Positions 17,758 through 27,604 of a stretch of 64,000 nucleotides of DNA are shown one piece after another (position 1 is the stretch's first letter; each line of letters begins with the position of its first letter). The position numbers and the translations under genes are program-made. The stretch covers positions 310,001 to 374,000 of the forward strand of contig NZ_CP049272.1 of assembly GCF_003048775.2 (NCBI RefSeq). The letters run 5' to 3'. Source of the stretch: Campylobacter concisus. GTDB taxonomy: Bacteria; Campylobacterota; Campylobacteria; Campylobacterales; Campylobacteraceae. The notes under the pieces were generated by a model. The model ran no database searches, had not been told where the DNA came from, and saw only the letters and a list, made by a program, of their open reading frames with translations.

Positions 17758-20573
17758 AAGATTTTTTAGCCCTAAAAGCAAGTGCTGGAAGCGGAAAAAC
17801 ATTCGCTTTAAGCGTTCGTTATATCGCTTTGGTGCTTAGAGGCGAAAATATAAACGAGATCATCGCTCTAACCTTCACCAAAAAAGCGGCCAATGAGATG
17901 AAAGAGCGCATAATCACAACTTTTTTGGACTTGCAAAACAAAAAGGACGAGCTTGAAAAGCTTTGCAAAGAGCTTAGTTTGAGCCAAGATGAGGTCATAA
18001 AAAGACGCGATGAGAAGCTTGATAGGTTTTTGCAAAGTGAGCTAAAAATTTATACATTTGATGCATTTTTCTCTGGAATTCTAAAGAAATTTAGTCAAAA
18101 TTTAGGACTTAGTCCTGATTACAGCGTGCAAGATAGTCTGCAAGACCTGGCGTGGAAAAAATTTGTAAAAGAGGTAAGTAAAGATCAAAAGCTTCTTAGT
18201 GAGCTTGCACTCATGATGATAATCTCAAGCCAGAAAGAGGCGAGTTTTTCGCAGACTTTGGCTAAATTTTATGAGAGCTTTGGCGGTGAGCTAAAAGATA
18301 GTGGCGCAAGCTATCCAGATGATAGCAAGGTAAGAGCAGCGCAAAAAGATATAAATGAGCATATAGCCTTGCAAAATGGTGCTAGCGATACGGCCAAAAA
18401 GACATTTAAAGAGCAGAATTTGTTTGAGCTTTTTAAAAATAAGGTCTTTGAAAGAGAGAGCCTAGATTACCGCACTTTTAGCAAAATTTATACAAGTGAG
18501 CTTGATAGGCTCTTTAACGAGCTAAAAGAGGCGGCAAAAGAGTATATTTTGGAGGTCGAAAGATACAGACTTAGCGGTTTTAGCAAGCTCTTAAACGTTT
18601 ATAAATACTCAAATTTAGAGCTAAATAAAGAGATAAATGCTTTAAGTTTTGCTGATATAAATAAGCTGGTCTTTAAGCTTTTGGTTGAAAATTTTGATAA
18701 AGATGTGCTTTATTTCAGGCTTGATGGCCGCATAAATCACCTTTTGATAGATGAGTTCCAAGATACAAATGTGATCCAATATGAGATCATCTTGCCAATT
18801 ATCAATGAAATCGTTTCAGGATACGGACAAAACGGACTTGGAAGCTTCTTTTACGTTGGAGATACGAAGCAAAGTATCTATAAATTTAGGGGCGGTAAAA
18901 AAGAGCTTTTTGATAAGCTTGGAGATGATTTTAGTCAGATAGATATAGAAAATTTACCAAGTAACTACCGTAGTTTAAAGGCTTTAGTGAAATTTAATAA
19001 CGCTATTTTTGAAGAAATTTATCATAGATATGGGCTTAGTTTTGAGCCACAAGATCCAGCTAAAAAAGATAAGGAACTAAGCTATAAAGTAAGTGGCGAG
19101 TGTCCTTATTTTGAGGTCAAGGAAGATGACTATGGCTACTTACGTGTGCTAAGTTACGAAGATATCGCGGGTGTAGTCGTTTCACAAGTAAAAGAGCTAC
19201 TTGCAGCTGGCGTAAATGCAAGTGAGATAACTGTGCTTTGCTGGAAAAATAGTGACATCAGTCTTATCTCAGAGGTGCTTAGCAGTGAGGGGATAAAAAG
19301 CGTAAATGAAGGCACCTTGGAGCTAAAGCGAACGCCATTTGTTGCAGCGATCATCGAGTATGCGAAATTTTGTCTTTTTAGTGAAGAAATTTATGAAAAA
19401 AATGTAAAAGCACTCGTAAATACAAATCCTAAAAAATTAAAAATAAAAGCTGAAGATAGCGCGACAGAAAGCCTATTTTATCTAGCAAAAAATTTATATA
19501 TAAATATGGCTGATGTTGATATTTTAAGGCTTTTTGAGCTAAGTAGTGGCTATAAAAATTTAAGCGATTTTATCTTTAATCTTGAAAATTTCAGCTCTAA
19601 AATCAGTCCTAAAAATGCTGACGGCGTAAAGATAATGACTGTTCATAAGTCAAAAGGGCTCGAGTTTGCTCACGTGATAGTTTGTGATATGATGAGCAAG
19701 GGCAGGGGCGATGACTCAAGCTTCATAACAGAATATAGCGAAAAAGGCGAGTGGATAGTAAAAAGTAGAATTTCTGGTAGAGAAAATTTTGATCCTGAGT
19801 ATGCTGGCGTGTTAGAGCAAATAAAAGAGCTTGAGAAGCAAGAAAATATCAATAAAATTTACGTTGCTTTCACTAGGGCTACAAAGTCGCTTATTATCAT
19901 TAAACAAGCCGCTCCAAGTGGAAATAGCCCTAGCTTTTTTTCTTTTTATACTAGAAGTGATAAAAGCGAAGTAAGCGACTATCTTGATCTAAAAGAGTTT
20001 AGCTTTGGCAAAATTTTACCTAGCAAGAGCGAGCAAAAAGAAGCTATAAAAGATGAAAAAATGCCTGAAATTTTAAAGATAGAAAGACAAGAGGTAGAAG
20101 CAAGAGAGCAAAAAACGAGCGGTAAAAATTTAGAGGCAATCTATTTTGGCTTAGCGTTTCACTATTTGCTTGAGATGAGTGAGAAATTTGATAAAAATTC
20201 GCTTTTAAAAGCCAAGAGTTTAATGCTAAATAAATTTTACAAATTTCTCTCACCTGATAGGCTCGAAGATGCCTTTAAACGGGCAAAAATGCTAATAAAT
20301 GAGCCAAAATTTATAGAGTGCATAAAAGATAAAGAAATTTACAAAGAGCAGCCATTTAAAGTAAAAAATGAACTAAAACAGATGGACTTATTTTGTATTG
20401 GAGAGAGCGAAATTTGCGTGATTGACTATAAAACGACCGATAAAAATATCGAGGAAAATAAAAAACAAGTTGGAGAATACAAAGAGGCATTAAGTAAATT
20501 TTATCCAAAGCATAGTATAATCGCCGTCATCTTCTACGCTCTTGATGGAAAAATTTCATATATTGAAGTTTAA
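17754..20573 (+). CDS. addA: AddA-type UvrD/Rep helicase-nuclease
   Basis: Superfamily 1 helicase fused to a nuclease, the motor of the AddAB end-processing enzyme. At 939 aa: Walker A ASAGSGKT at residues 9-16, the UvrD-type motif TFTKKAANEMKER near 41-53, Walker B IDEFQDTN near 330-337, GDTKQSIYKFRGG near 367-379, and motif VI VAFTRA near 705. The C-terminal RecB-like nuclease has IDYKTTD near residue 890. The upstream overlap with addB (ATGA) implies coupled translation. It is followed by the rplM promoter. Confidence 0.92.
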   Translation: MKDFLALKASAGSGKTFALSVRYIALVLRGENINEIIALTFTKKAANEMKERIITTFLDLQNKKDELEKLCKELSLSQDEVIKRRDEKLDRFLQSELKIYTFDAFFSGILKKFSQNLGLSPDYSVQDSLQDLAWKKFVKEVSKDQKLLSELALMMIISSQKEASFSQTLAKFYESFGGELKDSGASYPDDSKVRAAQKDINEHIALQNGASDTAKKTFKEQNLFELFKNKVFERESLDYRTFSKIYTSELDRLFNELKEAAKEYILEVERYRLSGFSKLLNVYKYSNLELNKEINALSFADINKLVFKLLVENFDKDVLYFRLDGRINHLLIDEFQDTNVIQYEIILPIINEIVSGYGQNGLGSFFYVGDTKQSIYKFRGGKKELFDKLGDDFSQIDIENLPSNYRSLKALVKFNNAIFEEIYHRYGLSFEPQDPAKKDKELSYKVSGECPYFEVKEDDYGYLRVLSYEDIAGVVVSQVKELLAAGVNASEITVLCWKNSDISLISEVLSSEGIKSVNEGTLELKRTPFVAAIIEYAKFCLFSEEIYEKNVKALVNTNPKKLKIKAEDSATESLFYLAKNLYINMADVDILRLFELSSGYKNLSDFIFNLENFSSKISPKNADGVKIMTVHKSKGLEFAHVIVCDMMSKGRGDDSSFITEYSEKGEWIVKSRISGRENFDPEYAGVLEQIKELEKQENINKIYVAFTRATKSLIIIKQAAPSGNSPSFFSFYTRSDKSEVSDYLDLKEFSFGKILPSKSEQKEAIKDEKMPEILKIERQEVEAREQKTSGKNLEAIYFGLAFHYLLEMSEKFDKNSLLKAKSLMLNKFYKFLSPDRLEDAFKRAKMLINEPKFIECIKDKEIYKEQPFKVKNELKQMDLFCIGESEICVIDYKTTDKNIEENKKQVGEYKEALSKFYPKHSIIAVIFYALDGKISYIEV

Positions 20574-20612
20574 ATGCTACTTAATTTAAGCTTTATAAAA
20601 GCATTGTTTAAA

Positions 20613-20618
20613 TACAAT
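20613..20618 (+). promoter_or_regulatory. likely -10 element for rplM-rpsI
   Basis: TACAAT preceded by a T-rich stretch (ATTGTTTAAA), as in Campylobacter sigma70 promoters, 35 bp before the rplM ATG and after the addA stop. There is no clear -35 box, which is normal for this genus. Confidence 0.45.
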
Positions 20619-20653
20619 CACAACTCAAAAATTAACTTGGCAAAGGTAAGAAA

Positions 20654-21082
20654 ATGACAAAAATAACAAAGCCAAACGAAGTTAAACGAGACTGGATCGT
20701 TGTTGATGCAGCTGGTAAACGTTTTGGTAGATTGCTAACTGAGGTAGCAACTATACTTCGTGGCAAAAACAAACCATGCTTCACGCCAAACGTAGATTGT
20801 GGCGACTATGTTATCATCATAAATGCTTCAAAAGTAGAATTTACTGGTAATAACAAGGCTGAAGACAAACTTTATCACAGACACTCAGGATATTTTGGTA
20901 GCGTAAAGAGTGAAAAATTTGGCGATTTGATAGCAAATAAGCCAGAAAAACTATTTAAATTAGCTGTTCGTGGAATGCTTCCAAAAACTAAACTTGGAAG
21001 AGAGATGATAAAAAAACTAAAAGTTTATGCTGGCAGTGAGCATCCTCATACGGCACAAATAGCTAAAAAAGAAGGAAAATAA
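20654..21082 (+). CDS. rplM: 50S ribosomal protein L13
   Basis: 142 aa, the standard L13 length. Signatures visible: '[21 protein letters not shown]' at the N-terminus, '[18 protein letters not shown]' and 'YHRHSGYFG', then 'VRGMLPK'. It is followed after 2 bp by rpsI, the usual L13-S9 pair. Confidence 0.98.
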   Translation: MTKITKPNEVKRDWIVVDAAGKRFGRLLTEVATILRGKNKPCFTPNVDCGDYVIIINASKVEFTGNNKAEDKLYHRHSGYFGSVKSEKFGDLIANKPEKLFKLAVRGMLPKTKLGREMIKKLKVYAGSEHPHTAQIAKKEGK

Positions 21083-21084
21083 TT

Positions 21085-21474
21085 ATGGCAAAAGTTTATG
21101 CAACTGGTAAAAGAAAAACTGCCGTAGCAAAGGTTTGGATAAAAGCTGGAAGCGGTAAAATCGTAGTAAATGGTATGGACCTTAATACTTGGCTTGGCGG
21201 ACATGAAGCTATAAAGCTTAAAGTAATTCAGCCACTTTTAGTAACAAAACAAGAGAGTTTAATAGATGTAGTAGCCACAACTTTAGGTGGTGGTTATTCA
21301 GCACAAGCAGAGGCTTTAAGACACGGTATTTCACGTGCTTTAGCTGATATGGATGCTGATTTTAGAGCAGCACTTAAACCAAAAGGCTTATTAACTAGAG
21401 ATTCTCGTGTTGTTGAACGTAAGAAATTTGGTAGAAGAAAGGCAAGAAGAAGCCCACAATTCTCTAAACGTTAA
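21085..21474 (+). CDS. rpsI: 30S ribosomal protein S9
   Basis: 129 aa, normal S9 length. It starts '[14 protein letters not shown]' and ends with the basic tail '[18 protein letters not shown]', whose last residues reach the P-site tRNA in the 30S subunit. Translation is coupled to rplM by a 2-bp gap. Confidence 0.98.
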   Translation: MAKVYATGKRKTAVAKVWIKAGSGKIVVNGMDLNTWLGGHEAIKLKVIQPLLVTKQESLIDVVATTLGGGYSAQAEALRHGISRALADMDADFRAALKPKGLLTRDSRVVERKKFGRRKARRSPQFSKR

Positions 21475-21479
21475 TGAGT

Positions 21480-21510
21480 TTTTGCAAGTGCTTTTGCATT
21501 TGCAAAATTT
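21480..21510 (+). terminator. possible terminator after rpsI
   Basis: TTTTGCAA / TTGCAAAA stem of 8 bp with a 12-nt loop, starting 5 bp after the rpsI stop; only a short T-tail follows. Confidence 0.45.
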
Positions 21511-21627
21511 AAGTTGTGTAAATTTCAAATTTACATTATTAATTAAATTATGATTTAGAGTCGGTTAAATTTTATTCAGTTAAAATGTAACCACTTTAAG
21601 ATAAATCCTAAGAAAGGAATTCTAAAT

Positions 21628-22644
21628 ATGAAAAAGATTGCTTTAGCTATGGTTGCCGCAACAGCGGTTTTTGCGTCTAACGCAGCATATAATTATGAAG
21701 TTACTCCAACTATTGGTGGCGTTCACCCAGAGGGAAATTTACGTGTAAAAGACCACAACTTCGTTGGTGTTAGAGCTGCTAGAAATCTTGAAGATTTTTT
21801 CTTTGATCAAGTAGAACTTGGTGTTGATTACACTCAAAAAGCAAAAGAAAAAACAGGTAGCTTAACAAGAGAAGGAAGAGTCCTTAGATATCATGCGAAT
21901 CTTGTAAAAGATATAGTTGATTTTGGACCAGTTAGTCTATATGGCTTAGTTGGCGCTGGATATGAAGATGTTCCAGCTATTTTTGTTAAAAATGAAGATG
22001 GCGGTTTTGGCCAATATGGTTTTGGCTTAAGATATCAAGTAACTGATAGATTTGCTCTTAAAGCAGAAGCAAGAGACGCTATCAAATTTGAACATGCTGA
22101 TCATAACCTATTCTATTCACTAGGCTTTGGTATCGGTCTTGATTCAAAAGCAGCTCCAGTTGTGGCAGCAGCTCCAGTTGCAGCAGCAACTCCAGCAGCA
22201 ACTCCAGTTCTTGATGATGATAATGATGGCGTGCCAAACGATATAGATCAATGCCCTAACACTCCAGCTGGCGTTGTTGTTGATGAAAGAGGATGCGAAA
22301 AAGTTATCGTTCTTAGAGATTTAGATGTTAACTTTGCATTTGATAGCTATAAAGTTGGACCAAAATATGCTGCTGAGATCAAAAAAGTAGCTGACTTTAT
22401 GGGCGAACACCCAGATTATAAAGTTGTACTTGCTGGTCACACTGATAGCGTAGGCGCAGAAGCTTATAACCAAAAACTATCTGAGAAAAGAGCAAAAGCA
22501 GTAGCTGATGTTCTTGCTGGCTATGGTGTAAGTGAGGATAAAATTTCAACAGTTGGTTACGGTGAGCTTAAACCAATTGCTACAAATAAAACTAAAGAAG
22601 GCCGCGCTCAAAATAGACGCGTTGAAGCTACTTTCAATAAATAA
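21628..22644 (+). CDS. cadF: OmpA-family outer-membrane protein, CadF homologue
   Basis: Outer-membrane adhesin/porin of 338 aa. A signal peptide (about residues 1-18) is followed by an eight-strand-type barrel region to about residue 170, an Ala/Pro-rich linker, a calcium-binding thrombospondin type 3 stretch (DDDNDGVPNDIDQCPNTPAG) and a C-terminal OmpA peptidoglycan-binding domain with LAGHTDSVG. The four-residue FRLS fibronectin-binding motif that I recall from C. jejuni CadF is replaced, on my alignment, by YQVT before 'DRFALKAEARD'. A -10-like TAAAAT lies at 21581-21586. The rplM-rpsI-cadF order matches C. jejuni Cj1480c-Cj1478c. Confidence 0.88.
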   Translation: MKKIALAMVAATAVFASNAAYNYEVTPTIGGVHPEGNLRVKDHNFVGVRAARNLEDFFFDQVELGVDYTQKAKEKTGSLTREGRVLRYHANLVKDIVDFGPVSLYGLVGAGYEDVPAIFVKNEDGGFGQYGFGLRYQVTDRFALKAEARDAIKFEHADHNLFYSLGFGIGLDSKAAPVVAAAPVAAATPAATPVLDDDNDGVPNDIDQCPNTPAGVVVDERGCEKVIVLRDLDVNFAFDSYKVGPKYAAEIKKVADFMGEHPDYKVVLAGHTDSVGAEAYNQKLSEKRAKAVADVLAGYGVSEDKISTVGYGELKPIATNKTKEGRAQNRRVEATFNK

Positions 22645-22671
22645 TCTTATTATTTAAAGTTACTTCTTTTA

Positions 22672-22700
22672 GGGGCTTAGCTTCGGCTAGGCCCTTTTTT
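22672..22700 (+). terminator. Rho-independent terminator after cadF
   Basis: GGGCTTAGC / GCTAGGCCC stem (9 bp with one G-U pair) closed by a stable TTCG tetraloop and followed by six T. A strong, classical terminator. Confidence 0.9.
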
Positions 22701-22715
22701 ATTTCTACGGAGAAA

Positions 22716-23357
22716 ATGATGAAAAAAACCATACTTTTTGATTTGGACGGTACGCTTATTGATTCAACTTCTGCTATTTTAAAAGGATTTGATAGAGCTT
22801 TCTTATCCCATGGTAAAAAAGAGCCAGACCATAATGCATTAAAGTCTTTGGTTGGTCATCCGCTTGAAATAATGTTTGAAAGACTTGGTGCAAGCAAAAA
22901 TTTAATTGATAGCTATATAAAAGAATATAAAGCTTGCTACGAAAAAATTTATCTTGATGAGACAGTACTCTTAGATTATGCAAATGAAGCATTGAAGGAG
23001 GCAAGTAGCTTTGCTGATGTGGGTATAGTTACTACGAAAACTTCAAAATTTTCTATTATCTTGCTTGAGCATTTAGGGGTTATGAAATATATAAAAACTG
23101 TTATTGGAAGAGATGATGTTACTAATCCAAAACCAAATCCAGAGCCAATAAATTTGGCTTTAACTAGACTTAATAAAGATAAAAATAATGCATTTATGGT
23201 AGGCGATACCATTATGGATCTAATGGCTGCACAAGCTGCTTTTATTACAGGCGTAGGTCTAACTTGTGGATATGGTCAAAAGAGTGATTTGGAGAAATTT
23301 AGTAAACATATTTTCTCAAACCCATTTGAAGCCGTTGGCTTTATAAAAGAGGTTTAA
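22716..23357 (+). CDS. HAD-superfamily phosphatase (phosphoglycolate phosphatase-like)
   Basis: 213 aa. HAD motif I FDLDGTLIDS at about residues 8-17, motif II T in 'IVTTKTSKF', Lys in 'TNPKPNPEP' and motif IV GDTIMDLMAA. The layout with an alpha-helical cap fits the Gph/PgmB subgroup. The exact substrate cannot be read from the sequence. Tandem ATGs at 22716 and 22719 follow an ACGGAGA ribosome site. It stands alone between the cadF terminator and a 247-bp AT-rich gap in which I see no gene. Confidence 0.85.
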   Translation: MMKKTILFDLDGTLIDSTSAILKGFDRAFLSHGKKEPDHNALKSLVGHPLEIMFERLGASKNLIDSYIKEYKACYEKIYLDETVLLDYANEALKEASSFADVGIVTTKTSKFSIILLEHLGVMKYIKTVIGRDDVTNPKPNPEPINLALTRLNKDKNNAFMVGDTIMDLMAAQAAFITGVGLTCGYGQKSDLEKFSKHIFSNPFEAVGFIKEV

Positions 23358-23580
23358 TAATCTAATACTCCTAAACTACTTATACTTTAAATTAAATTCA
23401 ACCTAATGTTTAGCTTGCTTAGCTATAAAATTTACTCCAAAAATTTATTACCTTTGTTTGGTACAAAATCTTTTTAAAAATATTTATTATGAATTTTTAA
23501 CATCTAAATTACTCTAAATAAATTTGCTTAAAAACGCTACTTTCATGGTAATTTTATCTTATTTAAAATATAAAATTTAT

Positions 23581-23600
23581 CTAAAATTAGCTAATTTTAG
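23581..23600 (-). terminator. 20-bp palindrome, possible terminator for the minus-strand pair
   Basis: A perfect 20-bp palindrome lying 4 bp beyond the end of the flavoprotein gene and able to form an 8-bp hairpin; the minus-strand sequence after it is AT-rich. It may terminate that transcript. Confidence 0.35.
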
Positions 23601-23604
23601 GAGA

Positions 23605-24741
23605 TCATAGATTTAAGACCCTAGCCACCTTTAGAGCGCTTGCAAATGCAAAATGTAAGTTATATCCGCCAAGCATGCCAGTGATGTCCAAGACTTCACC
23701 AACAAAATAAAGCCCCTTAACGTTATAAGCTTGTAAATTTTTATCTAAAAATTCACTCTTTACGCCACCTTTTGTAACTTCCGCTCTTTCAAAGCCAAAT
23801 GTCCCAGCTGGGGCAAATTCATAAGCAAAAAGCCTTTTTATGATTTGTCTCTCATTATCGCTAAATTCATAAAAAGCTCTGTCTTTTAAGCCAAAATTTC
23901 TTAAAAACTCTAGCACAAACCTTTTTGGCAAGGGCAAAACCGAGCTAAACTGCTTTTTACCATCTATTAAATTTTTCTCACTAAATTTGGGTAAAAAATT
24001 TATGCAAATTCGCCCCTTTTGCCAAAATAGAGAGGCGTTTAGTACCGCTGGTCCGCTTATGCCCCTATGTGTAAAAAGCAAATTGCCACTAAATTTATGA
24101 CTCTCGTTTTTGCTATTTATCTTTACGTCCGCGTTTAGGCTGACGCCACTAAGCTCTTTAAACCAAAACTCATCCTTTTGCACGCTAAATCCAACAAGTG
24201 CAGGCGCAAGAGCTGAGATTTCAATGCCAAAATTATTTGCTATTTTATAGCCAATGTCACTTGCGCCAAGGGCTTTGTAGCTTAGTCCTCCACTTGCAAT
24301 GACTAAATTTCTAGCTCTAAATTTCTCACTTTTGGTTGAAATTTCAAAAATTTCATCTATTTTTTTAGCGCCAAGAACTTCTTTGTTATAAAAAATATCT
24401 GCATTTTGTCTTTTTAAAAGTACGCTCAAGACGCTCTTTGCGCCGCTATCGCAGAAAAACTGATTTTGCTTTTCCTCACTAAATTTAAGCTCGCTAAAAA
24501 ATTTTAAAACTTGATCTGGAGTCAGCACTTTTAAAATTTGTTCTATAAATTTTTGCTCGCCAAGATAGTTTTTAGCGCTTATGAAGTGATTTGTGATGTT
24601 GCATCTGCCACCACCGCTTGCTAGGATCTTTTTGCCAGCGCTGCTATTTTTCTCTAAGATGGCAACCTTTTTACCCTTTAAATTTGCTCCTAAAAATAGT
24701 CCACTAGCACCAGCGCCAATAATGATGACGTCGTAGATCAA
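23605..24741 (-). CDS. NAD(P)/FAD-dependent oxidoreductase, HI0933/BaiN-like flavoprotein
   Basis: 378 aa. The N-terminal dinucleotide-binding motif IIIGAGASGLFLGA (about residues 6-19) and 'SSAGKKILASGGGRCNITN' are signatures of the HI0933 family, as is the C-terminal 'GMLGGYNLHFAFASA'. The reaction is unknown for this subgroup. It overlaps the upstream MFS gene by 4 bp (ATGA), so the two are co-transcribed. Confidence 0.88.
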   Translation of the reverse strand: MIYDVIIIGAGASGLFLGANLKGKKVAILEKNSSAGKKILASGGGRCNITNHFISAKNYLGEQKFIEQILKVLTPDQVLKFFSELKFSEEKQNQFFCDSGAKSVLSVLLKRQNADIFYNKEVLGAKKIDEIFEISTKSEKFRARNLVIASGGLSYKALGASDIGYKIANNFGIEISALAPALVGFSVQKDEFWFKELSGVSLNADVKINSKNESHKFSGNLLFTHRGISGPAVLNASLFWQKGRICINFLPKFSEKNLIDGKKQFSSVLPLPKRFVLEFLRNFGLKDRAFYEFSDNERQIIKRLFAYEFAPAGTFGFERAEVTKGGVKSEFLDKNLQAYNVKGLYFVGEVLDITGMLGGYNLHFAFASALKVARVLNL

Positions 24742-26039
24742 AGCTTCAAGCTCTCTTTTAAAGCAGCCTCGCTTGTAAGGCGAGAGTCAAATTTTATCAC
24801 TTGATTTTTCTCGTTTTTGTAATAATCGACTACACCTTTTTGGCTATTTAGTAACTCTAAATTTAAGCTTACTTCAGGGTTTAGATAGATATTTTTAAAA
24901 ATTCTTGGATCGCTTAGGCTAAAGAGTAAAACAAGCCAGATCACGCAAAGCACCACGCAGATGATGGCGAGTACTTTAAAGCCAAAGGCGTGCAAGATAT
25001 ACCCACCAAACGCACCTCCAACAAAGCTTCCTAGATAGCCAAATGAATTAAATACACCAAGGGCTGAGCCTTTTTGTGAGGATTTTACAAATTTTGTTGC
25101 AGTTGATTGCATAATGGGCTCGTGAAGGTTAAATCCTATAAAAAATATAGCAACTCCCAAAACGAAGATAAAAAGTGTAAAGCTAATGGCAAAAATAGTG
25201 TAGGTTAGGGCAAAAAGTAGCGTACCAGCTATCAAGATGACCTTGCTAAGTCCCTTGCCATCGCCAAGGGCGCCAGCTAGCCCCATAGCCAAAAAGCCAA
25301 GCACGGCGCCAAGTGTATAGACCTTGTAAAGCTCGCTACTTTCGTAACCATACTCTTTTACCAAAACGATAGGGATCACCAAAAATGCGATACTTGCTAG
25401 CATCTTTTGCATAAAAGAGGTGAAATTTATGATCATGTAGTCTTTTTGTAAAAACAGCTTACCAAATGGCACTTTTTCACTTTTGGCACTCACTTTTATC
25501 TCTTTTGGCACAACGGTGTAAAGAAGTACAATGCAAAGTAGGCTAAGAGCGGCACTTAGGTAAAAGAGACTTGAAAGTCCGTAGTCTTTGGCAAGAAGTG
25601 GCCCAAGCACCATAGAAAGTGTGAAACTAAGCCCTATAAAAGCGCCCATTATCGCCATAGCTTTTGAGCGTTTTTCTTCTGTTATATAGTCACTTATCAT
25701 CGCAGTTGCAACTGCTCCGATAGCACCTACACCTTGTAAAAATCTACCAAATAGCATGGTAAAAATATCGCTTGTATGTGCACAAATTATTGAGCCGATG
25801 ATAAAAACCAAAAGTCCGATTGTTAATGTTTTTTTGCGTCCTATCCTATCCGAGAGTGCTCCAAAAGGTACTTGAAATATCATCTGAGAGATCGCATAGA
25901 CGCCTACTATTAGCCCTACTAAAAACTCGTTTGCTCCGCGTAAATTTAAGGCATAAAGGCTAAGCACTGGCAAAACTATAAAAAGACCTAAAAATCTACT
26001 TGCTATGATAAAAGATAGTGGTAAAACGCTTTTTAACAT
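24738..26039 (-). CDS. MFS transporter, YajR-like with C-terminal YAM-type domain
   Basis: 433 aa with 12 predicted membrane segments. The motif A region reads PFGALSDRIGRKKT between helices 2 and 3. The N-terminus 'ASRFLGLFIVLPVLS' and the tail of about 55 residues after the last helix (with VVDYYKNEKNQVIKFD) match YajR, which carries a small ferredoxin-like YAM domain at its end. The substrate is unknown. First gene of a two-gene minus-strand unit. Confidence 0.86.
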   Translation of the reverse strand: MLKSVLPLSFIIASRFLGLFIVLPVLSLYALNLRGANEFLVGLIVGVYAISQMIFQVPFGALSDRIGRKKTLTIGLLVFIIGSIICAHTSDIFTMLFGRFLQGVGAIGAVATAMISDYITEEKRSKAMAIMGAFIGLSFTLSMVLGPLLAKDYGLSSLFYLSAALSLLCIVLLYTVVPKEIKVSAKSEKVPFGKLFLQKDYMIINFTSFMQKMLASIAFLVIPIVLVKEYGYESSELYKVYTLGAVLGFLAMGLAGALGDGKGLSKVILIAGTLLFALTYTIFAISFTLFIFVLGVAIFFIGFNLHEPIMQSTATKFVKSSQKGSALGVFNSFGYLGSFVGGAFGGYILHAFGFKVLAIICVVLCVIWLVLLFSLSDPRIFKNIYLNPEVSLNLELLNSQKGVVDYYKNEKNQVIKFDSRLTSEAALKESLKL

Positions 26040-26152
26040 AAAATTTTCCTTATTTTTAAAAGGACTAAGTTTATCATTTTAACGCTAATTTAAATTTAAA
26101 AATTTAATCTACTTTTTTGTAAAATACGCCCAAAAATCAAGGAGCTCTTGCA

Positions 26153-26794
26153 ATGAAGATCGTGCTTGCGACATCAAATTTAGACAAAGTAAAAGAGATA
26201 AAAGAGTTTTTAAAAGGCTATGAAATTTACGCTTTAAGCGAGGTTGTAAAGCCATTTGAGATCGTTGAAGATGGTAGCACTTTTCAGCAAAATGCACTCA
26301 TAAAGTCAAAGGCTGTTTTTGCAAAGCTTAAAGAGCAGGGGCTTGATAATGAGCTTATAGCTCTTAGCGATGATAGTGGCATCAGCGTGGATGCACTTGG
26401 CGGTGAGCCAGGGATCTACTCAGCTCGTTATTTTGACCTTGATGAAAATGGCAAAGTATGCGGTAAAAACGCAAATGACGCAAACAACAGAGCAAAGTTA
26501 ATTAGCAAGCTAAAGGCGCTAAATTTAGAGAGTTCACCAGCTCACTATACTGCCTGTATCGCTATTAGCTCGAAATTTGGCGACTACACGACGCATGGCT
26601 TTATGTATGGCAAGGCGGTAAATGAGGAGCGTGGCACAAATGGTTTTGGCTACGACGCGCTCTTTATCCCAGATGGCTTTACTAAAACGCTTGGTGAGCT
26701 AGATAATGAGACGAAGCTTAAAATTTCTCACCGCTCAAAGGGGCTTGAACTTGCAAATTTTGTGCTAAAGAGCCTAAAGAAAAACTTTAGTTAA
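26153..26794 (+). CDS. rdgB: non-canonical purine NTP pyrophosphatase (RdgB/HAM1)
   Basis: Hydrolyses ITP, XTP and dITP to keep them out of nucleic acids. 213 aa with the family motifs 'LATSNLDKVKEIKEFL' at the N-terminus, SDDSGISVDALGGEPGIYSAR near 82-102 and 'GTNGFGYDALFIP' near 160-172. A CAAGGAG ribosome site precedes the ATG. The 3' end overlaps the convergent TPR gene by 8 bp. Confidence 0.95.
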   Translation: MKIVLATSNLDKVKEIKEFLKGYEIYALSEVVKPFEIVEDGSTFQQNALIKSKAVFAKLKEQGLDNELIALSDDSGISVDALGGEPGIYSARYFDLDENGKVCGKNANDANNRAKLISKLKALNLESSPAHYTACIAISSKFGDYTTHGFMYGKAVNEERGTNGFGYDALFIPDGFTKTLGELDNETKLKISHRSKGLELANFVLKSLKKNFS

Positions 26795-27509
26795 GCCCAT
26801 TTAGCCCTTTGTTAGCTCTCTCTAAAAGATCCCGTGCGCGAGGATTTTGCTTTTTTCCATTTAAAATTTCAAGCACTTTTTTGTAGTTTTGGGTAGCTTC
26901 GTCCTTTTGATTAAGCTTTGCTAGGTCGTTAGCAAGCTCTACTAAAAGCTCTGATCGCACAAGCTCGTTGCCACTTAACTCCGGCGTAATATCAAGTAAA
27001 TTTAGCGCTAAAAGGTGGTTGTCGTGGGCTTTGTCAAAGTCGTTTTTTAGGTAGTAGGCACTAGCGATGCCTTTTATGCAGACTAACTCGTCGTGCATTG
27101 GAGCATCTGGCGCATCGTCATAAATTTTTAGAGCTTCTTGAAAATTAGCAAGCGCTTCGTCGTATCTGCCTAGCGCCTTTTGTGCCGCACCTAGGCTATG
27201 ATAAGAGCGAGCTAGTAGCAGCTTGTCGCTAACGTTTGCCGCAAGCTCTAGGGCTCTTTGTGAGAGCTCTAACGCCTTTTGTGGCTCTTTATTTACCATG
27301 CAAATGCTAGCGCTATTTATGAGCGAAGTGATCGCCTGCTCGGTGTTGCCCTCTTTTAAGCAGACATCAGTCGCTTGCTCGGCTAAATTTATGGCTCTCT
27401 CCAAATTTCTATCGCTTTTATAAAACTCCCTCACACTCTCTTGTATTAGCTCGTCACAGCTACTTGCAAAGAGGCAAATAGGCGCTAAAAATGGCAAAAT
27501 TTTCTTCAT
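26787..27509 (-). CDS. exported tetratricopeptide repeat protein
   Basis: 240 aa. An N-terminal signal sequence with a Cys at residue 18 (ASSC, close to a lipobox) suggests export and possibly lipidation. The body consists of TPR-like helical pairs, for example 'ARSYHSLGAAQKALGRYDEALANFQEALKI' split over two helices near residues 100-130. TPR proteins act as protein-binding scaffolds; the partner is not known. Convergent with rdgB. Confidence 0.75.
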   Translation of the reverse strand: MKKILPFLAPICLFASSCDELIQESVREFYKSDRNLERAINLAEQATDVCLKEGNTEQAITSLINSASICMVNKEPQKALELSQRALELAANVSDKLLLARSYHSLGAAQKALGRYDEALANFQEALKIYDDAPDAPMHDELVCIKGIASAYYLKNDFDKAHDNHLLALNLLDITPELSGNELVRSELLVELANDLAKLNQKDEATQNYKKVLEILNGKKQNPRARDLLERANKGLNGLN

Positions 27510-27604
27510 GTTTTTACCTTTAAAATTTTTGCCTTATTTTACCTTTTAAAGCGAGAAATTTATATTAACTTTGCTAAAATCACTAAAATTTTAAGGAGCC
27601 AAAA

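Noticed and set aside
23358..23604. 247-bp gap between the HAD phosphatase and the flavoprotein
   Set aside because: AT-rich with stops in all frames, no tRNA-like fold and no repeat beyond the 20-bp palindrome already listed.
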